Shown here: positions 8,379 through 16,613 of the stretch, one piece after another
Layout of the letters: every line of letters starts with the position of its first letter
Position numbering within the stretch: the first letter of the stretch is position 1
Origin: JALOOB01 sp040766655
GTDB lineage: Bacteria; Chloroflexota; Anaerolineae; CG2-30-64-16
Reading direction: 5' to 3'
Assembly (NCBI GenBank): GCA_040766655.1
Contig: JAXGQB010000007.1
Location: 186,001 to 250,000, forward strand
Length of the DNA: 64,000 bases
Notes under the pieces: model-generated
What the model was told of the DNA's origin: nothing
Database searches by the model: none
What the model saw: the letters and a program-made list of their open reading frames with translations, nothing else
Program-made: the position numbers and the translations under genes

Positions 8379-9179
8379 TCAGCCGCTCTTGCGCAGAGTG
8401 GCGCGCGTCGCGCCGGTGCTGATCCCGCCGTCCACCAACAGCGTCTGCCCCGTGATGTACCCGCTTGCATCCGACGCGAGGAAGACCACCGCACCGTCCA
8501 GGTCTTGGGGTTGGCCCGGACGCTTCATGGGGATGCGGTCGATCAGGTAGGCCACCCAGTCAGCATCCTCGTACATGACTGCATTCTGCGCGGTCCTGAA
8601 CCAGCCGGGGGCAAGGCAGTTGACGGTGATGCCGTATCTGCCCCAGTCGTCCGCCAGGCTCATCGTCAGCTGCCGCGTGCCGCCGCGGCTCGCCCCGTAG
8701 GGGCCGAGGCCTGCGTAGCCGAACACGCTGGTGACCGATCCGATGTTGATGATGCGGCCGTAACCGCGGGGGATCATGGTTCGGGCGACCGCCTGCGCGA
8801 CGAAAAAGGCGCCGCGGAGGTTGGTATCGAGCACCAGGTTCCAGTCATCCCAGGTGACATCCACTGCCGGCTTGCGCACGTTGCAGCCCGCGTTGTTGAC
8901 GAGGATGTCGATCTTGCCGTAATGCGCATGGGCCGCGGCCACCGCGGCCTGGATGCTGTTGTGGTCGCGCACGTCCAGAGCGACGGGAAACGCCCGGCGG
9001 CCCAGGGTCTCGATCTCCGCCTGGAAAGGCGGCAGCGCGTCGATGTGCCGGCTGGTGATGACCAGGTCCGCGCCCGCCCGCGCCAGTGCCCGCCCCATGT
9101 ACTGTCCCAGGCCCCGGCTCGTGCCCGTAATCATCGCCACCCTGCCGCTCAGGTCGAACAGGTTCTCGCTCATATGCAC
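8379..9179 (-). CDS. Short-chain dehydrogenase/reductase with altered YxxxK motif
   Basis: NAD(P)-dependent oxidoreductase of 266 residues. The Rossmann motif is TGTSRGLGQYMG, NNAGCNVRKP is the NNAG element, and the catalytic serine is in NIGSVTSVF. The active-site Tyr161 is in PYGASRGG, but the residue four later is Arg165 instead of the usual Lys. The overall pattern resembles gluconate 5-dehydrogenase and 3-oxoacyl-ACP reductase relatives. It lies 93 bp downstream of the polyprenyl synthase gene on the same strand and may be read from that transcript. The substrate is unknown. Confidence 0.85.
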   Translation of the reverse strand: MHMSENLFDLSGRVAMITGTSRGLGQYMGRALARAGADLVITSRHIDALPPFQAEIETLGRRAFPVALDVRDHNSIQAAVAAAHAHYGKIDILVNNAGCNVRKPAVDVTWDDWNLVLDTNLRGAFFVAQAVARTMIPRGYGRIINIGSVTSVFGYAGLGPYGASRGGTRQLTMSLADDWGRYGITVNCLAPGWFRTAQNAVMYEDADWVAYLIDRIPMKRPGQPQDLDGAVVFLASDASGYITGQTLLVDGGISTGATRATLRKSG

Positions 9180-9272
9180 AGTCGCCTTCGTCTCCTTCGG
9201 GGGTCACCGGTACTCTCGCGCCGGAGGGCTTGGACGACCACGACCAGTGGGGTGAACCGGTCCTCCGCCCTC

Positions 9273-10307
9273 CTAACTGCTGCGCGCCACCAGGTTGTCC
9301 AGCAACTCCGCCAGAACCCGTTGCGTCGCCAGATCGCCGGAGCCGGTCACGCGGCGCAGTGCGCTGCGCGCGGCCTGCATCGCCTCGCCGATGGCTTCCT
9401 CGGTTGCCACGCGCGCGGCCGCCCGATCCAGGAGAACCAGCACCTTCCCTACATCTGCCTCATCGAACGCGTCGCCCGCGTAGAGCGCGCGGAGCGTCGT
9501 GCCCACCCCGGGGTGATTCATTGCGATCAGTACGGGCAGGGTCTTCTTCTTCGTCAGGATGTCACTGGCCGTCGACTTCCCGGTCTGTTGTTCATCACCC
9601 CAGATGCCCAGGATGTCGTCCTGCAGCTGAAACGCGCGGCCCAACGCGGCCCCGTACTGGCGGTAGCATGCCGCCTCTTCCACGGACGCGCCGCCGATCA
9701 ACGCACCGATCTCCGGCGCCACGCCCAGGAGCGCGCCGGTCTTGCCCGCGATCATCGCATCGTAATCGGCCACCGACACGTCCAGCCGCTGCTCGAACGA
9801 CATGTCGAGGTACTGCCCCTCGGTCAGGGCGAGCGCCATCTCTATGAAGCGCTGCAGCACGGTTGCCACCACGGACTCGGGGACGCCGCGATCGCGCAGG
9901 CGGAAGAAGGCAAGGTGCGCCAGGCTGAACATCCCATCGCCCACGTTGCAGGCGATCGGCACGCCCCAGATCGACCAGGCGGTTGGGCGGTGGCGCCGGG
10001 TTTCGCTGCGATCCTCGATGTCGTCGTGCAGCAGGGAGAAGTTGTGCAGCAGTTCCAGCCCGGCCGCTGCAGGCAGGGCATCGAGCGGATTGCCGCCTGC
10101 CGCGGCGCAACCGAGCAAGCAAAGCAGCGGACGCAGCCGCTTGCCAGCCGGTGCAGTGGAGGGCTGCAGCGCCTGGTCGCGCCATCCCAGGTGATATTGC
10201 ATGATCTCGTAGTGGCCGGCCACCGCCCGGTTGGGCGGCTCGAGCAAGGAGCGCAGCTCTTCTTCGATCAATGGGATGTAGCCGGCAATGGCCTCGGAAA
10301 GCATCAT
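9273..10307 (-). CDS. Polyprenyl (geranylgeranyl-type) diphosphate synthase
   Basis: A trans-prenyltransferase of 344 residues that extends allylic diphosphates with IPP. The first Asp-rich motif is LLHNFSLLHDDIEDRSETRR and the second is FQLQDDILGIWGDEQQTGKS, with GKRLRPLLCLL upstream. These are the family's Mg and diphosphate sites. Product length cannot be read with certainty. It is transcribed 32 nt after fni (IPP isomerase), so the two form an isoprenoid operon. The product may feed quinones, carotenoids or the farnesyl group used by CtaB encoded nearby. Two adjacent ATGs (10307 and 10304) are possible starts. Confidence 0.92.
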   Translation of the reverse strand: MMLSEAIAGYIPLIEEELRSLLEPPNRAVAGHYEIMQYHLGWRDQALQPSTAPAGKRLRPLLCLLGCAAAGGNPLDALPAAAGLELLHNFSLLHDDIEDRSETRRHRPTAWSIWGVPIACNVGDGMFSLAHLAFFRLRDRGVPESVVATVLQRFIEMALALTEGQYLDMSFEQRLDVSVADYDAMIAGKTGALLGVAPEIGALIGGASVEEAACYRQYGAALGRAFQLQDDILGIWGDEQQTGKSTASDILTKKKTLPVLIAMNHPGVGTTLRALYAGDAFDEADVGKVLVLLDRAAARVATEEAIGEAMQAARSALRRVTGSGDLATQRVLAELLDNLVARSS

Positions 10308-10339
10308 GGCAGCCTCTTGGAGGAGAGCATACGCTCTCG

Positions 10340-11365
10340 CTATTCGATGATCATCAGGCGGCCGGGCTCGCGCAGGGCCGCCACGTCCCCCGCACCGGTG
10401 GCGAACATTGCGACGCGTAGCTCTGCGGCCAGCTGGTCGACCACCGCAACCACTTCTGCCGCGCCCAGCGCGGCCGCGCGCAGGAAGGATGACGCAACGC
10501 CGACGGCCGTTGCGCCGAGCGCCAACGCCTTGGCCGCCTCGATGCCGGTGCGCATCCCGCCCGACGCAATGAGGGGCAGATCGGGCGCGGCCCGCCGAGC
10601 CATCTGCAGCGACTCGGCAGTGGGAATGCCCCAGTCGGCAAACGCGCGCGCCAGCTGACGCAACTCATCGGAGGTCGCGCGGTGATACTCGACCTCGGTC
10701 CACGAGGTGCCGCCCGCGCCTGCCACGTCGATGGCGGCCACGCCCGCATCATGCAACTGCCGCGCCGCGGCCTCGCTGATGCCCCAGCCGACTTCCTTGG
10801 CCACCACCGGCACGCCCACCGTCTTGACCACCTGTTCGATCTTGCCCAGGAGTCCGCGCCAGTCCCAGTCGCCATCGGCCTGCACGGCCTCCTGGAGGGG
10901 ATTCAGGTGCAGGATCAACGCGTCAGCCTCGATCATCTCCACCGCGCGCCGGCACTGGTCCACCCCGTATCGATAGTTCAGTTGGATCGCGCCCAGGTTG
11001 GCGAACAGCAGGATGTCCGGCGCAACGTCGCGCACGACGAACGTCCCGGCCGTTTCCGGTTGTTCGATGCCGGTGCGCTGTGAGCCGAGGCCCATGGCGA
11101 TGCCCCGCGCCTGCGCCCCTTCGGCCAGGTTGCGGTTGATAACGCGGGCTGCCTCCGTACCCCCTGTCATCGACGAGATCAGAAAGGGCAACCGCAGGGT
11201 CTTGCCGAAGAGCGGCACCGACGTGTCCACCGCCTCAAGATCGACCTCGGGCAACGCCTGGTGCATCAGCCTGTATCGCTCGAATCCGTTCGACAGGCGC
11301 GGGAATTGAACGTCTTCCTCCAGGTTGATGCGGATATGATCGGCCTTGCGGCGGTCGTGGGCCAT
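10340..11365 (-). CDS. fni: Isopentenyl-diphosphate delta-isomerase, type 2 (FMN-dependent)
   Basis: Interconverts IPP and DMAPP using reduced FMN. Recognised by RKADHIRINLEEDVQ at the N-terminus, FLISSMTGGTEAARVIN, AMGLGSQRTGIE, LHLNPLQEAVQ and VPVVAKEVGWGIS, all in family order. ATG 11365 is chosen because it has a GGAGG SD five bases upstream. The longer GTG start at 11383 would place that SD inside the gene. The product is ~341 residues, normal for the family. First gene of a two- or three-gene isoprenoid operon with the polyprenyl synthase and possibly the SDR. Confidence 0.95.
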   Translation of the reverse strand: MAHDRRKADHIRINLEEDVQFPRLSNGFERYRLMHQALPEVDLEAVDTSVPLFGKTLRLPFLISSMTGGTEAARVINRNLAEGAQARGIAMGLGSQRTGIEQPETAGTFVVRDVAPDILLFANLGAIQLNYRYGVDQCRRAVEMIEADALILHLNPLQEAVQADGDWDWRGLLGKIEQVVKTVGVPVVAKEVGWGISEAAARQLHDAGVAAIDVAGAGGTSWTEVEYHRATSDELRQLARAFADWGIPTAESLQMARRAAPDLPLIASGGMRTGIEAAKALALGATAVGVASSFLRAAALGAAEVVAVVDQLAAELRVAMFATGAGDVAALREPGRLMIIE

Positions 11366-11522
11366 GTTGCCTCCGAGGGCCACTGTGGAGATTGTCGCAA
11401 CTTCGAACGGGCAACGGTGTTATGGCGTAGGGCGGAACGTGACCACCCTGTCGGAGCATCGGTTCCCCAGGCGCCATCTTACCAGTCCACGCAGACGATG
11501 TCAAAGCCTCCCGGCGGTCGGT

Positions 11523-11551
11523 TTGACACTGTCGGTCCGACTGGTTACAAT
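11523..11551 (+). promoter_or_regulatory. Promoter for acpP
   Basis: TTGACA, 17-bp spacer, TACAAT. A near-consensus promoter with a predicted start near 11558, about 70 nt before the acyl carrier protein ATG. Confidence 0.75.
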
Positions 11552-11626
11552 GCCCGGCAACATGAGCCGACACCGAACGAGCGGCGTTCCCAAGCCCATC
11601 ACCCTTTGAGTCCAAGGAGCACCTGA

Positions 11627-11866
11627 ATGAACCCTGAAATCTTCGAGAAGGTGAAGGAAATCATCATCGACAAGCTAGGCGTGGATCCGGACAAGATCGT
11701 TCCGGAGGCGAGCTTCCGCGAGGACCTCAAGGCCGACTCGCTCGACCTGGTCGAGCTGATCATGGCGTTCGAGGAGACGTTCGGTGGGACCATCTCCGAC
11801 GATGACGCGCAGAAGATCACGACCGTCGGCGAAGCCGTTACCTACCTGGCGCAGGCCGGCGCCTAG
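11627..11866 (+). CDS. acpP: Acyl carrier protein
   Basis: A 79-residue acidic helical protein that carries acyl chains on a phosphopantetheine arm. Ser38 in KADSLDLVELIMAFEE is the attachment site. The ATG follows an AAGGAG SD with 7-nt spacing. It has its own promoter and a strong terminator straight after the stop, so it is a single-gene unit, away from other fatty acid genes in this window. The pantothenate/CoA operon 6-10 kb away makes the precursor of its prosthetic group. Confidence 0.95.
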   Translation: MNPEIFEKVKEIIIDKLGVDPDKIVPEASFREDLKADSLDLVELIMAFEETFGGTISDDDAQKITTVGEAVTYLAQAGA

Positions 11867-11886
11867 ACGTCCGGTCTCTCTGATTC

Positions 11887-11918
11887 AGCCCACACCATCT
11901 GCGTGTGGGCTTTTTCTT
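11887..11918 (+). terminator. Rho-independent terminator after acpP
   Basis: Perfect 9-bp stem AGCCCACAC/GTGTGGGCT with a 7-nt loop and a T-rich tail (TTTTTCTT). It lies just before the mobA start codon. Confidence 0.85.
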
Positions 11919-11926
11919 GTCCGAAC

Positions 11927-12559
11927 ATGGAACCAGTCACCGCATTGATCCTCGCGGGCGGCCGGAGCAGCCGCATGGGGCGCGACAAGGCCTGGCTCGA
12001 TCTCAACGGGATGCCACTGGTCGAACACGTCGCGCGACGTCTGCTTCCGCTCGCCGAAGAGGTAGTGTTCAGCGCCAATGACCCGGATGCGTTCGGGACG
12101 TTGATCGACCGCCTCCCCGTGCCGGGGCGCGTGGCAGTCGACGCCTGGCCCGGTGCGGGACCGCTTGCCGGGCTGCACGCAGGCCTCCGGGCTGCACGTA
12201 ACGATCTGGTCCTCGCCGTCGCGACCGACATGCCCTTCGTATCAGCCGAGGTGGTGCGCGCCATGATGGCTTGGGGTGGCTCTGCGGACGCCATCATCGC
12301 CCGCTTGACCGTGGGGGATCGCGGCGAGTTGAGCCCTGAGCCGCTGCACGCGCTCTACCGCAAGGCTTGCCTTCCCGCCATCGAACGGGCGCTGGCAGCG
12401 GGCCGTCGCCGCGCAGTGGCCTTCCTCGACGATGTCCATGTCTTTTATGTGGATGCAGACAGGATCAAGGAGATCGACCCCGAGCTTCTCTCGTTTCGCA
12501 ACGTAAACACTGCAGAGGAGTGGGAGGAGGTCCGGGCAGTGTTGGCGCGCCGGGGGTGA
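11927..12559 (+). CDS. mobA: Molybdenum cofactor guanylyltransferase
   Basis: Transfers GMP to molybdopterin to make the MGD cofactor. The nucleotide-binding signature LILAGGRSSRMGRDKAWLDL is at the N-terminus, and the metal-binding Asp is in LAVATDMPFVS. About 210 residues, the usual length. ATG 11927 is preferred to the upstream GTG 11903, which lies inside the acpP terminator stem. No other Mo-cofactor gene is in view. The presence of mobA implies at least one MGD-dependent enzyme elsewhere in the genome. Confidence 0.9.
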   Translation: MEPVTALILAGGRSSRMGRDKAWLDLNGMPLVEHVARRLLPLAEEVVFSANDPDAFGTLIDRLPVPGRVAVDAWPGAGPLAGLHAGLRAARNDLVLAVATDMPFVSAEVVRAMMAWGGSADAIIARLTVGDRGELSPEPLHALYRKACLPAIERALAAGRRRAVAFLDDVHVFYVDADRIKEIDPELLSFRNVNTAEEWEEVRAVLARRG

Positions 12560-12672
12560 CAAAGAGTTAACTGCTATCGGGATTGCAGACACCCATCCGC
12601 CAGGGCCCCATATTACGCAGACGGCAGAGGGTCGTACCGCCTTGCCGCCCAGCCAGATCGCCCGGAGAAACC

Positions 12673-13581
12673 ATGTTGCGCCAGGAGAACTCCGCGGTCG
12701 CGGATACAACCTCCCTGCTCACGAACCTGATGGTCCTGTTCAAGGTCAGGATCGTCCTGCTCCTGGTCCTTGCCGCAGCGGCCGGCGCGTTCCTCGGCGC
12801 ACGCGGCTGGCCGGGCTGGGACGCCCTCCTGCTCGTGCTGGTCACGGGCGGCCTCGCGGCCATGGGCAGTTCTGCGTGGAATCAGCACTTGGAACGGGCC
12901 ACCGATGGCCTGATGGATCGGACGCGCAAGCGTCCCCTCGTCACCGGCGTGTTCGCCCACACCCGGTGGTTGCCCTTCGTGGCGTCGGCGATGATCGCGG
13001 CACCCGTCCTGGCCGTTCTGCCGTTCAACCGGGCCTTGGCATTCTTCCTTGCGTTGGGCGCATTCATCTACATCGTGATCTACACGGTCTGGCTGAAGTC
13101 GCGCACGCCGCTCAACATCGTCATCGGAGGCGCGGCTGGCAGCGCTGCGGTGCTGGCCGGGGGTGCAGCCGTGGGCGCATGGCAGGACCCGGCAGTGATT
13201 CTGCTGAGCGTCCTGCTCTTCTTCTGGACGCCCATCCATTTCTGGGCCCTCGCGCTCGTCCATCGCGAGGATTACGTGCGGGCGCGGGTGCCGATGCTGC
13301 CGGCCACCACGACCGCGCGCACGGCTGCGGCGTGGACCTTCGTGCACGGCGTTGGCGTCGGCGCGTCAGGCGTGGGCATCGCGCTCCTGCCCGAGTTGGG
13401 CCCGATCTACGACGTCCCCGTGGCCGTCATGACCGCCCTTCTCGTGGGCCAGGCATTTCTCCTGATCGGGGATCCGGTTCCGCGGCGGGCCTATCGCCTC
13501 TTCCACACGTCCAACTTCTACCTCTTCGTCGTTGTCCTGGCGATCATGCTCGGGCTAGTCACAAATCGTCTCACTTCTTGA
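12673..13581 (+). CDS. ctaB: Protoheme IX farnesyltransferase (heme O synthase)
   Basis: Membrane prenyltransferase that adds a farnesyl group to heme B for cytochrome oxidase assembly. The first Asp-rich motif is NQHLERATDGLMDRTRKRPLVTG, and the second loop is HFWALALVHREDYVRARVPMLP. It has about eight to nine hydrophobic helices. ATG 12673 starts a normal 302-residue protein; the frame is open to 12583 without better signals. Presence implies a heme-copper oxidase and thus aerobic respiration. The 3' end overlaps the converging msrA gene by 11 bp. Confidence 0.93.
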   Translation: MLRQENSAVADTTSLLTNLMVLFKVRIVLLLVLAAAAGAFLGARGWPGWDALLLVLVTGGLAAMGSSAWNQHLERATDGLMDRTRKRPLVTGVFAHTRWLPFVASAMIAAPVLAVLPFNRALAFFLALGAFIYIVIYTVWLKSRTPLNIVIGGAAGSAAVLAGGAAVGAWQDPAVILLSVLLFFWTPIHFWALALVHREDYVRARVPMLPATTTARTAAAWTFVHGVGVGASGVGIALLPELGPIYDVPVAVMTALLVGQAFLLIGDPVPRRAYRLFHTSNFYLFVVVLAIMLGLVTNRLTS

Positions 13582-14119
13582 GCTGAGAGAGGTACTTCTT
13601 ACGGAACTTGGCCACCTTCGGCGCGATGACAAACTGGCAGTACCCCTGGCGCGGATTGCGGGCAAAGTACTCCTGATGGTACGCCTCGGCGGGATAAAAC
13701 GTGTCCAGTGGCGTCACCTCGGTCACGATCGGATCGTCCCACACACCTTCCTCCTTCATCTCCGCGATGACCTGCTCTGCGACCGCCCGCTGCGCGTCGT
13801 TATGATAGAAGATGGCCGAGCGGTACTGCGGCCCGACGTCGGCACCCTGCCGGTCGCGCGTCGTCGGATCATGGATCGTGAAGAAGACGTGCAGCAAATC
13901 GGCAAAGCTCACGACCGCTGGATCGAAGGTGATCTGCACCACCTCGGCGTGGCCGGTCAAGCCGGTGCACACCTGCTCGTAGTTCGGATTCTTCAGATGT
14001 CCGCCCGCGTACCCCGACACGACGTCGGTAACCCCGTGCAACTGGTCGTAGACCGCCTCAAGACACCAGAAACACCCGCCTGCCAGCGTCGCCACCTCAT
14101 GCGGTCTTTCGTTCGCCAT
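13571..14119 (-). CDS. msrA: Peptide-methionine (S)-S-oxide reductase
   Basis: Repairs oxidised methionine. The catalytic motif is GGCFWCLEAVYDQLHGV near residue 15, and further hallmarks are SGYAGG, NPNYEQVCTGLTGHAEVVQ and FFTIHDPTTRDRQG. ATG 14119 has a GGAGGG SD, and the long upstream extension of the frame runs through a palindromic intergenic element, so it was not used. The C-terminus (KYLSQLKK) overlaps the end of ctaB on the other strand. Confidence 0.95.
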   Translation of the reverse strand: MANERPHEVATLAGGCFWCLEAVYDQLHGVTDVVSGYAGGHLKNPNYEQVCTGLTGHAEVVQITFDPAVVSFADLLHVFFTIHDPTTRDRQGADVGPQYRSAIFYHNDAQRAVAEQVIAEMKEEGVWDDPIVTEVTPLDTFYPAEAYHQEYFARNPRQGYCQFVIAPKVAKFRKKYLSQLKK

Positions 14120-14135
14120 GAAACCCTCCAATACA

Positions 14136-14234
14136 AAACGCAGATATCGCTGATGGAACAGATTGACGGAACGCGGTGCGGAAGTCCGCAATCCCGCATC
14201 CCGTCAATCTGACCATCGACGCTATCTGCGTCTT
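14136..14234. repeat. ~100-bp imperfect palindrome between the sugar-binding protein gene and msrA
   Basis: Two ~34-bp arms (14136-14169 and 14201-14234) are near-perfect inverted copies, with shared cores ACGCAGATA and CAGATTGACGG. A smaller hairpin (GCGGA/GTCCGC) lies between them. The size and symmetry suggest a MITE-like or REP-like element. It could also stop transcription after the ABC operon. Confidence 0.75.
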
Positions 14235-14255
14235 ATGGCGTCTCGCGCTGGGTCC

Positions 14256-15737
14256 TTACTGGATGCCCATCGTGATGTTGTACTCCTCGATCGCTGCGGT
14301 CACGGAGGCGGCTGCCTTGTCGAGCGCCTCCTGTGGCGTCGCCTTGCCTGCCAGGATCTCTTCGATCGCGCCCTCGATGGTCTGCCGTGCGGTCGGGAAG
14401 ACGCCGATCAGGCCGCCCTGGGTGAAGCGGTTGTTCGGGGCGATGTGCAGCTGGTCGATCGCGGTCTGAAACGCCGGGTACTTCGCGCGCCACTCAACAT
14501 CCAGGGGCTCGTCGTACGCGGCCTTGCGGATCGGGTAGTAGCCCGACATCGTGTGCCAGTAGGCCTGCTGCGGCGGCGCGGACACAAACTTCACGAACTC
14601 CCACGCACATTGCTGCTCTTCCTCAGGCCTGCCATTCAGGATCCACACCGACGCGCCGCCGATGATGGTCCCTGCCTTCTCGAAGGCCTCCTCGTTCGGT
14701 CGCGGCAGGAACGCGGTGCCGAGCTCGAACTTGCCCACCGCCGTGTCCATCATGCCGCGCAGCGTGGCCGTCGACTCGATGATCATCGCGGTCTGCCCTG
14801 CCATGAAGGCATTGCGGACATCCACGGTCTTTCGGCCGAGGTTGCCCATCGTGCCCGCGTCGTACATCCGCTTCCACCACTCCATCACCGCAACGCCCTC
14901 GGCGCTGTTGAATGTGGCCTGGGTGGCCGGGGCCGCGCGGCCATTCTCGTTGTCCGCATAGTAGCCGCCGGAGACGGCCAGCAACTGCTCGAAGAACCAG
15001 CCGTAGATCGCGAACGTCGCGCCCGGGATGGTGACCTTGCCCGACGCATCCTTCTGCGTCAGCTTGGCCGCTACCTCCTCGAATTCGGGCCAGGTGCGCG
15101 GCGGCTTCTCAGGATCCAGCCCGGCTGCCTTGAACATGTCCTTGTTGTAGTACAGCATCGGGTTGGAGGTGTTGAACGGCATGGACCACTGCCTGCCGTC
15201 AACCGTGTAGTACGCCAGAACATTCGTCTCCAGATCGGAGACATCGTAGTTTTCCGCGTCGATGAAGTCCTGGACGGGCGTCGCGACCTTCAGATCGACC
15301 ATCAGGCGGGTGCCGATGTCGAACAGCTGGACCACTGCCGGGATGTCCTTGGACTGCAGGCCGGCCTTGAGCTTGTTCAGCGAGTCATCGTACGAGCCCT
15401 GGTAGGTCGGCGTCACGTAGCACTTCTGCTGCGACACGTTGAAGTCGGTGGCGAGCTTGGGGATGGCCTTGCCGCCGATATCGCCGCCCATGCTGTGCCA
15501 GAAGTCGATCTTGACCGCACCCTCAGGGATGGGCGCACCCGTCGGGGTAGGCAACGGCGTGTTGGTCGGTGCGGCCGCGGGCGCAGTGGTGGCCGCGGCG
15601 GCGGGCGCTGCAGCCGGCGCCTCCGCGGCAGGCGCCTGTGCGGCAGGCGGTTGGGGAGCTGCCGGCGCGGCACACGCCGACAGCGCGAGACTGAGCACAA
15701 CGACGATGCTCAGCCAGGACCAAATGGACCTCTTCAT
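14256..15737 (-). CDS. UgpB-type extracellular sugar-binding lipoprotein
   Basis: Solute receptor of an ABC importer. It has a signal peptide with lipobox (LSLALSACAA), then an Ala/Pro/Thr-rich tether of ~60 residues. The periplasmic-binding fold follows (VKIDFWHSMGGDIGGKA, VVQLFDIGTRLMVDL, NTSNPMLYYNKDMFKAAGLDPEKPP), which resembles glycerol-3-phosphate and oligosaccharide receptors of the UgpB group. It is the last gene of the operon after two permeases; usually the receptor comes first. The ligand is not predictable. A second receptor of the same type is at 33.6 kb. Confidence 0.9.
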   Translation of the reverse strand: MKRSIWSWLSIVVVLSLALSACAAPAAPQPPAAQAPAAEAPAAAPAAAATTAPAAAPTNTPLPTPTGAPIPEGAVKIDFWHSMGGDIGGKAIPKLATDFNVSQQKCYVTPTYQGSYDDSLNKLKAGLQSKDIPAVVQLFDIGTRLMVDLKVATPVQDFIDAENYDVSDLETNVLAYYTVDGRQWSMPFNTSNPMLYYNKDMFKAAGLDPEKPPRTWPEFEEVAAKLTQKDASGKVTIPGATFAIYGWFFEQLLAVSGGYYADNENGRAAPATQATFNSAEGVAVMEWWKRMYDAGTMGNLGRKTVDVRNAFMAGQTAMIIESTATLRGMMDTAVGKFELGTAFLPRPNEEAFEKAGTIIGGASVWILNGRPEEEQQCAWEFVKFVSAPPQQAYWHTMSGYYPIRKAAYDEPLDVEWRAKYPAFQTAIDQLHIAPNNRFTQGGLIGVFPTARQTIEGAIEEILAGKATPQEALDKAAASVTAAIEEYNITMGIQ

Positions 15738-15779
15738 GTTCTCTCTCCTTGTGGTGTAAGGCTCGTGTCTCAGCTGGCT

Positions 15780-16613
15780 TCAGCCCTTGACTGCACCGGC
15801 TGTGAGACCACGGATAAGTTGCCGATTGCCGAAGACAAACAGCGTGAATGTCGGGACGAGGATGATGACGACCCCCGCCATGACGATGTTGAACATGAAA
15901 CGCTCCTGGTCCTGCAGCAGTGCGATGCCGATCTGAACCGTGCGCATCGATTGGTCGTTGGTCACCAGGAGGGGCCACAAATATTGGTTGTAGGTCTGCA
16001 AGAAGCTGTACACCGCAAGCGTCCCCAATGCAGGTCGCGCCAGCGGAAGTACGATGGTCATCAGAAACCGCAGATTGCTGCTCCCGTCGATTGTCGCCGC
16101 GTCGTGCAGTTCCTTCGGGAGTGTCATGAAGAACTGCCGTAACAGAAAGGTGCCGAAAGCAGTCGCCAGGAAGGGGGCGCTCAGTCCCTGGAAGGTGTCC
16201 GTCCAGCCGATCGACTTGATGGTCAGATAGTTCGGGATGATCGTTGCCTCCCACGGGATCATCATCGTGGAGAGGAAGACGAGGAAGAGGAAGTTGCGCC
16301 CCTTGAAGTCGATGAACGCAAAGGCGTACGCAGCCAGGCTGGCGGTGATCAGCTGGCCGATCATCACGATGGTGGACTGGACGATGCTGTTGAACAGATA
16401 ACGTCCCAGCGGCGCCTGTTCCAGCGCGCGCCGGAAGTTATCCAGGTTCAGTCCTGACGGCCACAACCTTGGCGGATAGAGCGCTACTTCCGCATCGCTC
16501 AGCATGCTGATCGTCAGGGCCGACCACAACGGGAAGAGCACGATGAGCGCCACTGCGATCAGCAACAGATACTGAAAGAAGCTCACGAGGGTGCGACGCT
16601 GTGCGATGCTCAT
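15780..16613 (-). CDS. Sugar ABC transporter permease, UgpE/MalG type
   Basis: Inner-membrane permease of 277 residues with six hydrophobic helices. The EAA loop (ELHDAATIDGSSNLRFLMTIVLPLARPALG) docks the ATPase. Its start overlaps the stop of the preceding permease by 4 nt, a coupled arrangement. Typical MalG-like N-terminus (FQYLLLIAVALIVLFPLWSA). No ATP-binding subunit gene is present nearby, so a shared MsmK/UgpC-like ATPase encoded elsewhere is expected. Confidence 0.92.
   Translation of the reverse strand: MSIAQRRTLVSFFQYLLLIAVALIVLFPLWSALTISMLSDAEVALYPPRLWPSGLNLDNFRRALEQAPLGRYLFNSIVQSTIVMIGQLITASLAAYAFAFIDFKGRNFLFLVFLSTMMIPWEATIIPNYLTIKSIGWTDTFQGLSAPFLATAFGTFLLRQFFMTLPKELHDAATIDGSSNLRFLMTIVLPLARPALGTLAVYSFLQTYNQYLWPLLVTNDQSMRTVQIGIALLQDQERFMFNIVMAGVVIILVPTFTLFVFGNRQLIRGLTAGAVKG

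Noticed and set aside
8352..10658. 768-codon plus-strand open frame
   Set aside because: Antisense shadow of the SDR and polyprenyl synthase genes; no family motifs and low-complexity composition caused by high GC.
14163..16142. 659-codon plus-strand open frame
   Set aside because: Antisense to the sugar-binding protein and permease genes; composition typical of a GC-rich shadow frame.
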